Made by a program: the position numbers and the translations under genes. DNA of 6,614 nucleotides, taken from an uncultured Christensenella sp. (GTDB taxonomy: Bacteria > Bacillota > Clostridia > Christensenellales > UBA1242). How positions within the stretch are numbered: position 1 is the stretch's first letter; every line of letters starts with the position of its first letter. The notes beneath the pieces were generated by a model. It did no database searches. It was given only the letters and a program-made list of their open reading frames with translations, and had not been told where the DNA came from. Where the stretch lies: assembly GCA_949293915.1 (NCBI GenBank), contig CASFFJ010000024.1, forward strand, positions 1-6,614, read 5' to 3'. Shown one piece after another: positions 1-5,900 of this stretch.

Positions 1-52
1 ACCGACCCCCACCTTATCAGGGTGGTGCTCTAACCTGCTGAGCTACATCTCT
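1..52 (-). tRNA. tRNA-Ile (GAT), 3' part cut off by window edge
   Basis: Read on the minus strand, this starts with acceptor strand AGAGATG, then TA, a D arm (GCTC...GAGC) with AGCAGGTTA loop, and an anticodon stem CCACC / GGTGG closing the 7-base loop CTGATAA. The anticodon is therefore GAT, which reads isoleucine ATC/ATT codons. The sequence continues into the variable region (GGGTCGGT) and runs off the window before the T arm, so the 3' half cannot be checked. No convincing promoter lies directly upstream, so it may be read from further up the tRNA cluster. Its 5' half and flank are duplicated at 193-267. Confidence 0.9.
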
Positions 53-97
53 ATATAATTTTTGGTTTGTTTTAACGACTTTATCAACTGTCACATT

Positions 98-192
98 CCA
101 CCCAGATAAGGTGGGAACCCACTTATAAGGAATTTTGTTTTGCAACAAAAGTTCCTTGGCGTTCGCAAGAAGTTGCACAACTTGCTCGGCAG
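98..192. repeat. Palindrome-rich segment joined to the broken tRNA-Ile
   Basis: This segment replaces the missing 3' half of the broken tRNA-Ile copy and is dense in inverted repeats. The strongest is at 127-157: arms of 13 paired bases with one bulge around a TTGC loop (GCAA, a GNRA-type loop, on the minus strand). Others are GTGGG/CCCAC at 112-122, CCACC/GGTGG at 98-114 and a small AAGTT/AACTT hairpin near 170-183. It has no open reading frame of note. It resembles a small palindromic intergenic (REP- or MITE-like) element, but without genome copies I cannot confirm that or fix its ends. Confidence 0.5.
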
Positions 193-227
193 CAGGGTGG
201 TGCTCTAACCTGCTGAGCTACATCTCT
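193..227 (-). pseudogene. Broken tRNA-Ile: 5' half only
   Basis: On the minus strand this is identical to the tRNA-Ile(GAT) at 1-52 from the acceptor strand AGAGATG through the D arm and the 5' anticodon stem CCACC, ending at CTG in the anticodon loop. The sequence then changes to CTGCCGAGCAAG and a palindromic segment. No matching GGTGG with a 7-base loop, no T arm and no acceptor 3' strand follow, so it cannot fold as a tRNA. The nearest GGTGG is about 100 bases away and is not followed by a T arm, which argues against a simple intron. I call it a remnant from duplication or insertion. Confidence 0.75.
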
Positions 228-229
228 AT

Positions 230-257
230 ATTATATCTGTTTTTATGACTTTATCAA
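230..257 (-). promoter_or_regulatory. Promoter-like sequence abutting the tRNA-Ile fragment
   Basis: On the minus strand TTGATA (252-257) is followed after 16 bases by a perfect TATAAT (230-235). The -10 box ends only two bases before the tRNA 5' end at 227, so transcription would start a few bases inside the tRNA fragment. The equivalent place in the other copy (near 53-87) keeps TTGATA but lost the TATAAT. It could be a real start for an RNA from the broken copy, or chance in AT-rich DNA. Confidence 0.35.
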
Positions 258-374
258 CTGTCATATTCATAACTATATTGTAATAGTGTTTAATTCAAAC
301 TTAATTGGCGTTTGTGTAAACGGAAAGAAATATGAATTCGAATGATAAATATTTTTCAATATCAATCACGAAAT

Positions 375-458
375 TGGTGGAGAATAAGTCCATTCTCACC
401 GCTGGTGGAGAATAAATCCATTCTCACCGCTGGTGAAGAATAAATCCATTCTCACCGC
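375..458 (-). repeat. Three 28-bp tandem repeats ending in tRNA-Ala 3' end copies
   Basis: Units lie at 375-402, 403-430 and 431-458, differing by one or two bases. On the minus strand they follow the tRNA-Ala CCA end directly. Each unit reads GCGGTGAGAATGGATTT followed by ATTCTCCACCA (ATTCTTCACCA in the unit nearest the tRNA). The last 11 bases copy the tRNA's acceptor 3' strand, discriminator base and CCA. Within each unit GGT...GAGAAT pairs with ATTCTC...ACC, giving a hairpin of about 9 bp with one bulge and a 6-base loop. There are no spacers between units, so this is not a CRISPR array, and no T-run follows, so it is not an obvious terminator. Confidence 0.9.
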
Positions 459-535
459 TGGTGGAGAATATCGGATTCGAACCGATGACCCCTTGCTTGC
501 AAGGCAAGTGCTCTAGCCAACTGAGCTAATCCCCC
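459..535 (-). tRNA. tRNA-Ala (TGC)
   Basis: Complete 77-base tRNA with encoded CCA on the minus strand. Acceptor GGGGGAT pairs with ATTCTCC, followed by discriminator A and CCA. The third pair is G3-U70, the classic alanyl-tRNA synthetase identity element, which supports alanine. The D arm is GCTC/GAGC, the anticodon stem CTTGC/GCAAG closes loop CTTGCAA (anticodon TGC), and the T arm is ATCGG/CCGAT around TTCGAAT. It has a consensus promoter 21 bases upstream. Three tandem copies of its 3' end follow immediately. Confidence 0.97.
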
Positions 536-555
536 TTAACCACAAACGCAATATT

Positions 556-584
556 ATTCTAACAATAATTGATAAATTTGTCAA
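556..584 (-). promoter_or_regulatory. Promoter of tRNA-Ala
   Basis: On the minus strand a perfect -35 TTGACA (579-584) is followed after 17 bases by -10 TAGAAT (556-561). The predicted start near 548-550 leaves a leader of about 14 bases before the tRNA 5' end at 535. This is the best sigma-A-type promoter in the tRNA region and may drive the whole cluster leftward. Confidence 0.8.
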
Positions 585-785
585 TAAAATTTACAAAAAA
601 ATTAAAAAAAATTTCAATTAGCATATTTGGTTTGTAATTGCATACAAATTATTTCTGTAGAGTAGTTGTATTAGATGGTTTGTAAAATAAATATAAATTT
701 TCACATAATTGTGTGGACATATGTATAAAAACAATTATAACGAAGTGCTAGGATGCTACAAGGCAAGCAAATGCTTTGAAACAAT
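585..785. other. AT-rich intergenic spacer, no gene seen
   Basis: The roughly 200 bases between the tRNA-Ala promoter and the rpsI terminator contain no open frame with a ribosome binding site, no tRNA-like fold and no convincing promoter on either strand. A short CACATAATTGTG palindrome sits at about 702-713. The plus-strand frame starting at 709 runs antisense into rpsI, lacks a Shine-Dalgarno site and has no protein-like features. Confidence 0.6.
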
Positions 786-813
786 AAAAAAAAGACAAAC
801 ATTTTTGTTTGCC
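786..813 (-). terminator. Terminator of the rplM-rpsI operon
   Basis: On the minus strand, 25 bases past the rpsI stop, GGCAAACA and TGTTTGTC form an 8-bp stem (one G-U pair) around an AAAA loop, followed by eight Ts (786-793). This is a typical rho-independent terminator. The plus strand also has a T-run after the stem (814-819), so it could stop rightward transcription too. Confidence 0.9.
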
Positions 814-837
814 TTTTTTAAACACTATATGATACGA

Positions 838-1407
838 TTAACGCTTACTGAATTGTGGAGCACGACGTGCTTTCTTCAAACCATATTTTTTACGCTCTTT
901 CTTTCTAGCATCACGAGTAATGAGACCTACTTTTTTCAGTTCAGGACGAAGTTCTGGTCTAAATTCAATTAATGCTCTTGTGATACCATGTCGGATAGCC
1001 CCTGCTTGACCTGATTTACCGCCACCATAGATGTTAGCAGTGATGTCAACGCTAGTTAAGGTATCTGTAACAACCAAAGGTTGTTTGACAATAGTGATAT
1101 AAGTATCGATATCAAAATATTTGTCCAATTCTTCACCGTTTACAGTGATTTTACCGCTACCAGTTGTTAATCTAACGCGAGCAACTGAACATTTTCTTCT
1201 GCCTGTACCGAGGAATTCTTGCACTTTAGCCTTAGCTTTACTTGACTTGGCTTTAGTTAGTTTTGGTTCAGTCTTTTTTTCTAGTTTTGATTCAGTCTTT
1301 TTTTCTAATTTTGGTTCAGCAGTTTCTTTTTTCTCAGTTTTAACTTTTGGGGTAGTGGTCTTTTTTGTAGTCTTTTTTTCTACTACTTCTTCTTTAATTT
1401 CAGCCAT
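838..1407 (-). CDS. rpsI: 30S ribosomal protein S9 with long N-terminal extension
   Basis: Ribosomal protein S9 of the small subunit head. Its C-terminal tail reaches the P site and contacts tRNA. The core runs from about residue 62 (VQEFLGTGRRK) to the end. It includes the family signature GGGKSGQAGAIRHGITRAL (128-146) and the conserved terminal SKR (187-189). The protein has 189 residues against about 130 for typical S9. The difference is an N-terminal extension (1-61) rich in Lys, Glu and Thr, with tandem repeats of KLEKKTE(S/P). The ATG at 1407 overlaps the rplM stop (TAATG) and has a GGAGGG site 8 bases upstream inside rplM, which supports this start and translational coupling. S9 identity is certain; the extension's role is unknown. 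Confidence 0.97.
   Translation of the reverse strand: MAEIKEEVVEKKTTKKTTTPKVKTEKKETAEPKLEKKTESKLEKKTEPKLTKAKSSKAKAKVQEFLGTGRRKCSVARVRLTTGSGKITVNGEELDKYFDIDTYITIVKQPLVVTDTLTSVDITANIYGGGKSGQAGAIRHGITRALIEFRPELRPELKKVGLITRDARKKERKKYGLKKARRAPQFSKR
1261..1314 (-). repeat. 24-bp tandem repeats inside rpsI
   Basis: Two adjacent 24-bp units (1261-1284 and 1285-1308) and the start of a third encode the 8-residue repeat LEKKTE(S/P)K in the S9 extension, about residues 33-50. Each unit contains a run of seven As on the coding strand. Such in-frame repeats often vary in number between strains through slippage. Confidence 0.85.
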
Positions 1408-1844
1408 TATTTATTCCCTCCATTCCATACTTCTGGTTTTTGTGCTTGATTGTTGTGCTCAGCACCTTTGTAAATATGAACGTGTGTAGCCATTTTTCTG
1501 CCCAAACTATTTTTAGGAAGCATACCTTTGATAGCGCGGAGCATAGCCACATCACTTTTTTCTCTCATCATAGTTTTGTACTGAGTGAGATGAAGTCCAG
1601 ATTGATAACCAGAATAGCGTTTAAAATATTTTTGTTCTTCTTTCTTACCAGTTAAAACAGCTTTATCGCTGTTAAGAATAATAACATTGTCACCACAGTC
1701 TACATTAGGTGTGAAGCTAGCCTTGTGCTTACCACGAAGAAGTTTTGCCGCTTCGCTAGCAACTCTACCAAGAGGCTTGCCTTCTGCATCTATAATATAC
1801 CATTTCTTTTCAACTGTGGCAGGTTTTGCCATAATTGTTTTCAT
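1407..1844 (-). CDS. rplM: 50S ribosomal protein L13
   Basis: Ribosomal protein L13, an early-assembling 23S rRNA-binding protein of the large subunit. Its 145 residues match the usual length. Recognisable parts are the N-terminus MKTIMAKPATVEKKWY with IIDAEGKPLGRVAS (17-30), the GDNVIILNSDKAVLTGKK strand (51-68), the YFKRYSGYQSG region (73-83) and the L13 signature around AIKGMLPKNSLGRKM (104-118), then HVHIYKGAEHNNQAQKPE. The start at 1844 is preceded by AAGGAG 9 bases upstream and matches the MKT.MAK start of other Firmicute L13 proteins; the internal Met5 has no such site. It is the first gene of the rplM-rpsI operon, overlapping rpsI by one base, and is probably controlled by the structured leader upstream. 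Confidence 0.98.
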   Translation of the reverse strand: MKTIMAKPATVEKKWYIIDAEGKPLGRVASEAAKLLRGKHKASFTPNVDCGDNVIILNSDKAVLTGKKEEQKYFKRYSGYQSGLHLTQYKTMMREKSDVAMLRAIKGMLPKNSLGRKMATHVHIYKGAEHNNQAQKPEVWNGGNK

Positions 1845-1861
1845 TGTTTTATCTCCTTAAA

Positions 1862-1947
1862 AATAATATTCCCTTTATTTCGCGTTCAGGGATAGTGTAG
1901 AATACTACCTTTTCGTGTGGTAAAAGGTGTAGTCTATATAGCAATAC
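1862..1947 (-). promoter_or_regulatory. Structured rplM leader, probable L13 leader
   Basis: The roughly 100-base 5' untranslated region between the predicted start (about 1947) and the L13 Shine-Dalgarno site folds into two hairpins. The first pairs ACCTTTT (1922-1928) with AAAAGGT (1907-1913) around an 8-base loop, extended by ACT/AGT past a bulge. The second pairs TCCCT with AGGGA around a loop containing GAACGCGAAA, just before the ribosome binding site. Firmicutes are known to carry an L13 leader that lets the protein repress its own operon. Position and structure fit that, but I have not matched the family consensus base by base. Confidence 0.6.
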
Positions 1948-1953
1948 TTATTA

Positions 1954-1982
1954 AGTATAAAAGAATTTTTTAATAATGTCAA
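1954..1982 (-). promoter_or_regulatory. Promoter of rplM-rpsI
   Basis: On the minus strand a perfect -35 TTGACA (1977-1982) is followed after exactly 17 bases by -10 TATACT (1954-1959). The -10 lies within a small palindrome, ATACTT/AAGTAT. Predicted start is near 1947. Confidence 0.85.
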
Positions 1983-2065
1983 TAGATTTCATCTATTTTT
2001 TTCAAATAATAGATATTAAAAATTGAATCAGTATTGATAAAATAGTGTTTAAAAAAATGGATATT

Positions 2066-2086
2066 AAAAAAACGGTCTTAACCGTT
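2066..2086 (-). terminator. Terminator of the membrane-protein gene
   Basis: On the minus strand AACGGT and ACCGTT form a 6-bp stem around a TAAG loop, followed by seven Ts. It lies 109 bases past the stop of the annotated membrane-protein frame but directly at the stop of that gene's -1 frame (TAA at 2085-2087). This is one reason to think the -1 frame is part of the gene. Confidence 0.75.
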
Positions 2087-2213
2087 AATTTAATAATTTT
2101 AAAACTACATTTATAGTTGTTTGTAACGTTTTTGATTGAGTAGTTTTTAATTCATTGTTTAATTTTATTTTTAATTTCTCAGTTGTTTTTGTATCTAAAC
2201 TTGATAAATATTC
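2085..2213 (-). other. Open -1 frame continuing the membrane protein (42 codons)
   Basis: After the A8 run at 2214-2221 the frame one base back is open for 42 codons, starting EYLSSLDTKTTEKLK and ending NVVLKLLN, then TAA at 2085-2087 abutting the terminator. Its composition (Lys, Leu, Thr, Asn; charged, helix-forming) continues the character of residues 170-206 of the upstream protein. A joined product would have 248 residues. It has no start codon or ribosome binding site of its own at the junction. It could be reached by -1 frameshifting, by RNA polymerase slippage on the A run, or because one A was lost by mutation or sequencing error. Confidence 0.6.
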
Positions 2214-2830
2214 TTTTTTTTAACAAGAATTTTTTTCTTAAAAAGTTCTGAGTCTTTATTAGTTTTAAATTCATTAATCACATTGTTAAATTCTAATATT
2301 AACTTATCATAAAATTTATCAAAATTGGATTGATTGTTGTTAATATTTTGTTTTGTTGTGGTTGGAACATTTGCTTTTGTTTGTATTTGAGTTGAGTTTT
2401 TAGCGCGCTTATTTCGTATTGCAATATTTATCCATACAATGCTAACACCAACAATTACCGCAAAAAAGTTAAATAATATATCACTTATAAAAGCATTCCT
2501 AATTTCTGTATTTGTTTTAATAAGGTCAAATAAAAGCTCCAAACCTCTTGCAAAAGAATACTCAGGATATATATCATTTACTATTTCAAGATTAAGTGCT
2601 AATATGGAAGCAACTAGATTTAACAAAAAAGCAAAAACACTAATCCAAATAAAAGATAAAATGTTAAATTTATAAAATTTTACAAAGACTTGTCCAGCGA
2701 AAACAACTGTGAGTAAGGCAACAAGATAAACCATAAAGCCAAAAGAATATACAATTCCCCATACGATGCTACCTGCAAGACAAATTAAGAAACTAAATAA
2801 TAATGCTTTCCACAAACATTTAACTTGCAT
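2195..2830 (-). CDS. Uncharacterised membrane protein, frame possibly interrupted
   Basis: I do not recognise the family. The 211-residue product has four likely membrane helices at about residues 8-27, 31-50, 56-79 and 114-137. A basic stretch RNKRAK (139-144) follows, then a polar Thr/Gln/Asn-rich linker (145-168) and a charged helical tail from about 170. The basic residues after helix four suggest the tail is cytoplasmic. The general pattern of paired N-terminal helices, a third hydrophobic block, a soluble loop and a last helix resembles uncharacterised clostridial membrane proteins, but that is only an impression. ATG at 2830 has AGGAG 6 bases upstream and a consensus promoter. The frame ends at TAG five codons after the run AAA AAA AAG (codons 204-206). 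The -1 frame then continues for 42 codons to the terminator, so the full-length protein may be 248 residues. Confidence 0.8.
   Translation of the reverse strand: MQVKCLWKALLFSFLICLAGSIVWGIVYSFGFMVYLVALLTVVFAGQVFVKFYKFNILSFIWISVFAFLLNLVASILALNLEIVNDIYPEYSFARGLELLFDLIKTNTEIRNAFISDILFNFFAVIVGVSIVWINIAIRNKRAKNSTQIQTKANVPTTTKQNINNNQSNFDKFYDKLILEFNNVINEFKTNKDSELFKKKILVKKKNIYQV
2213..2219 (-). promoter_or_regulatory. Possible -1 slippery heptamer A AAA AAG
   Basis: On the coding strand the heptamer A AAA AAG lies in the correct phase (zero-frame codons AAA AAG preceded by A), identical to the -1 slippery sequence of E. coli dnaX. It sits in a run of eight As. A slip back by one base makes GAA the next codon and enters the 42-codon open frame. 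I see no good upstream Shine-Dalgarno-like stimulator and only weak downstream pairing (TATC/GATA), so programmed frameshifting is unproven. Confidence 0.4.
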
Positions 2831-2854
2831 AAAAAACTCCTATATATTTTTACA

Positions 2855-2883
2855 AATATATCACTGATTACGGATTATGTCAA
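2855..2883 (-). promoter_or_regulatory. Promoter of the membrane-protein gene
   Basis: On the minus strand perfect -35 TTGACA (2878-2883), a 17-base spacer and -10 TATATT (2855-2860). Predicted start is near 2848, a short leader before AGGAG at 2837-2841. It lies in the 114-base gap after nifJ, so this gene can be transcribed independently of nifJ. Confidence 0.8.
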
Positions 2884-2891
2884 TATCTATT

Positions 2892-2919
2892 TAAAAAGAT
2901 ATAAAAATTAAAAAGATAT
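2892..2919. repeat. 11-bp direct repeats upstream of a promoter
   Basis: taaaaagatat occurs at 2892-2902 and again at 2909-2919, 17 bases apart, just upstream of the -35 box of the membrane-protein gene. The first copy is also part of an atatct/agatat inverted repeat at 2883-2902. This could be a regulator site or chance in AT-rich DNA. Confidence 0.4.
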
Positions 2920-2944
2920 GAAAAATAATGATTGTTAAATATTT

Positions 2945-5900
2945 CTATTTTTTTAGTTTTTTATATCGTTCGCGTCTAACGATAGCATCTTGTTCACTTT
3001 GCTTTAATAATTTAGATTTATTGTCTTTGTTGACTTTATTTAGTATAGCAAATCTATTTTCCGTTTCTACATAGTCAGCATATTTCATAACAGGATCAAA
3101 ACTGTCAATAGTTAAAGGTTCTTTTTCGTTTGGATTATATCTAAACAACGTATTATATCCGCTAAGCACTGAATTTTTTTCGTGCTGTTTACTATAATGT
3201 AAATCATATCCGTGATTAATACAAGGCGCATATGCAATAATCACACTTGGCCCGTTATATGCTTCTGCTTCAACAAATGCTTTTACACATTGGTCTGGGT
3301 TGGCGCCCATACTAACTTGCGCTACATACACATCTTTGTAAGTCATAAGCATACTTGCAAGGTCTTTTTTCTTAGTTGTTTTACCTGAAATATTAAATTT
3401 TGCAGTTGCACCACGTGGAGTAGATTTACTTGTTTGACCGCCAGTGTTTGAATATACTTCTGTGTCTAATATTAAAATGTTGACATTTTCTCCACTTGCA
3501 ACTACGTGGTCAAGTCCGCCAAAACCAATATCGTACGCCCAACCATCTCCGCCAATTATCCACACAGTTGGACTGGTAATTAAATTCAAATTATCAAATA
3601 TATAAAAATCATCACCTTTTATTATATGTTTTTTTCTGTAATCTTTCAACCATAAAATTAATTTTTTGTTGTAAGTATGATTTTCAGTGTCCTCTATAAA
3701 TGGCGTTACCATTTCAGTTATTTTTTTAGAAAAATTAAGTGTTTTTAATTTTTCAATGAATAGGTTACGTTGATTTTTTCTTGCAATAGCGATTCCATAT
3801 CCAAATTCAGCATTGTCTTCAAAGAGCGAGTTTGCCCAACTTGGACCAAAATTGTCATTGTCTTTAGCATATGGGCAGACAGGATAAGTGCCACCATATA
3901 TAGAAGAGCAACCGGTCGCGTTTGCTATCAACATTCTGTCGCCAAAGAGTTGAGTCGCGAGCTTAATATAAGGCGTTTCACCGCAACCAGCGCACGCGCC
4001 ACTAAATTCAAAATAAGGTTTTTTGAATTGAATCCCCTTGACAGTGTCAGGAGTAAACGGAGTTTTTGTTGGAAGAGTGAGCATAAATTCTTCGTTTGCA
4101 ATTTCTTTATCCCTAATTTCATCTGCGGATTTCATAATCAATGCTTTCACAGGGCAAACTTCACTACATACGCCACAGCCAGTGCAGTCAAGTGTGCTAA
4201 CTTGCATACGATAATTAGCATCTACTAAAATTGCTTTTTTACTTGTGAAAGACTTTGGTACAGATTTCTTACCATCAAACACGACAGGGCGAATGGCTGC
4301 GTGTGGGCAGACAAGCGTGCATCTACCACATTCAATACATTTTTCGCTTATCCATTCAGGTAGATTTGTGGCAAGTCCGCGTTTTTCGAATTTCGCTGTA
4401 TCTGTTGGCATATGTCCATCCGCATTAAATTTGCTAACAGGAATATCGTTGCCTTTTTGATTGCTTGTAGGTACAATTATTTCTTCGTAATAATCAGATT
4501 GATTGACTTTACAAGCGAGTGTTTCTTTTAGATTAAATTTCTTTGGGTTAATTTCTTTTAAATATTCAACTGCATTTTCGATTGCTTTCAAGTTAGCATC
4601 AACAATTTTTTGACCTTTTCTTGAATATGTTTTAATGATAGAAGTTTTAATCTTTTCTTCCGCTAAATCAAATGGCAGTAATCCGCTTACTTTGAACAAT
4701 GCTGTTTGCATAATAGTATTGATTTTTGCACCCAAACCATTTTCAGTAGCAATTTTATTTGCATCAATAGAGAATAGTCGAATATGTTTTTCTTGCAATT
4801 GCTCTTTCATCTTATTTGGCATAATTTTATCTAATTCAGTGAAGTTATATGGACAATTAATTAGCATTGAGCCATAAGGTTTTAAGCAGTCTGCGATGTC
4901 GTATTTTTCAATAAAACCGACATTATTGCACATTACAAAATCCACTTTTTGCGGATTAAATGGCGCATTAATAGGCAAAAAATTGCTACGCATATGTGAT
5001 ATAGTAAGGCTACCAGATTTTTTACTATCATAATCAAAATAACCTTGCATGTAAGATGTTGTCTCTTCGCCTAAAATTTTTATTGTATTTTTGACAGAAC
5101 TTACGCTACCATCACTACCAAGTCCGTACACTCGCATACTAAAATTAGACAATTTATCAGTATAACTATCTTTTAGCTCAAGGCTAGTGTTGGTCACGTT
5201 ATCATAAATACCGACAGTGAAAAATTCTTTTTTTCTATTGACCATATTATCATATACAGCGAGCGCCATATCAGGTGTAAATTCTTTGCCACCCAAACCA
5301 TACGCGCCAGTATATATTTTAACATTAATATTTTTTTTCATCAAAGCGGACATAACGATACTAGCAAGACAGTCCACGCCATTCACATCGAGATTTCGTT
5401 CAATAATAGTAATATTTTTTACGCTTTTAGGTAGTATGTTGATAAATGTTTCTTCATCAAAAGGCTTTAATAGACGCACTTTCATTAGTCCGTTTTTGTC
5501 ATTATCTTTTAATACTAATTTACACACATCGGTTGCACTACCTATAGCAACAATTACATTTTTTGCATTAGGGTCGCCAAAATATTCAACAGTGTCATAC
5601 GATCGTTTTGTAATCTCCGCCTGTTTGATTAATGCAGATTTAACTTCATTAATGACATTTTTATAATTATTTAGTGAAGCCACCCGATTTTGCATAAATA
5701 CATCCGGATTTTGATTAGTACCTGCGCAGAATGGCTCGTGATTATTAAGAGCACGATGTTTAAAATTGTCTATTGGATTAAAATCAACAATATTCTTCAA
5801 ATCATCCAGTTCGGTTTGATAGATTGTGCTAAGTTCGTGGCTTGTTCTAAATCCATCAAAGAAACAAATGAAAGGAGTACTAGTCTTGATACTAGCAAGT

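Larger units (their letters stand above)
18..267. repeat. Direct duplication of tRNA-Ile 5' half plus upstream flank
   Basis: The 39 bases at 18-56 (tRNA-Ile 5' half plus a few upstream bases) recur identically at 193-231, an offset of 175. After a divergent stretch of about 15-20 bases, a second identical block of 17 bases (gactttatcaactgtca) appears at 77-93 and 247-263. The copied unit therefore contains the tRNA from its 5' end to the start of the anticodon loop, plus about 40 bases of upstream flank. The two copies share nothing beyond the anticodon loop on the 3' side of the tRNA. Confidence 0.85.
308..549. repeat. 9-bp inverted repeat bracketing tRNA-Ala and its tandem repeats
   Basis: gcgtttgtg at 308-316 and its exact complement cacaaacgc at 541-549 flank the tRNA-Ala gene and the tandem array, each followed on the inner side by a loosely matching taa/tta. 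The right arm sits at the predicted transcription start of the tRNA. The 5' leader of the transcript could therefore pair with the trailer downstream of the array. Confidence 0.5.

Noticed and set aside
98..227. tRNA-Ile split by an intron in the anticodon loop
   Set aside because: After the inserted segment no variable region, T arm or acceptor 3' strand follows, so no complete tRNA can be rebuilt.
375..458. Possible CRISPR array (28-bp repeats)
   Set aside because: Units are directly adjacent with no unique spacers, and each is derived partly from the neighbouring tRNA end.
690..819. Small RNA on the plus strand ending at the bidirectional terminator
   Set aside because: No convincing plus-strand promoter or conserved-looking structure upstream; the hairpin is fully explained as the rpsI terminator.
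709..972. Plus-strand open frame of 87 codons
   Set aside because: Overlaps the rpsI 3' end antisense, has no ribosome binding site and no protein-like character.
1273..1305. Two more in-phase A AAA AAG heptamers in the S9 repeats
   Set aside because: A -1 slip there meets TGA at once, and the heptamers are a by-product of repeated GAA AAA AAG codons. They also show that this heptamer alone is weak evidence in this genome.
2884..2944. Terminator after nifJ
   Set aside because: Only a weak 6-bp AT hairpin (atatct/agatat) without a proper GC stem is present; not enough to call.
3770..4228. Plus-strand open frames opposite nifJ (largest 152 codons) and opposite rpsI/rplM
   Set aside because: They are antisense shadows of strongly coding genes with no ribosome binding sites or domains.
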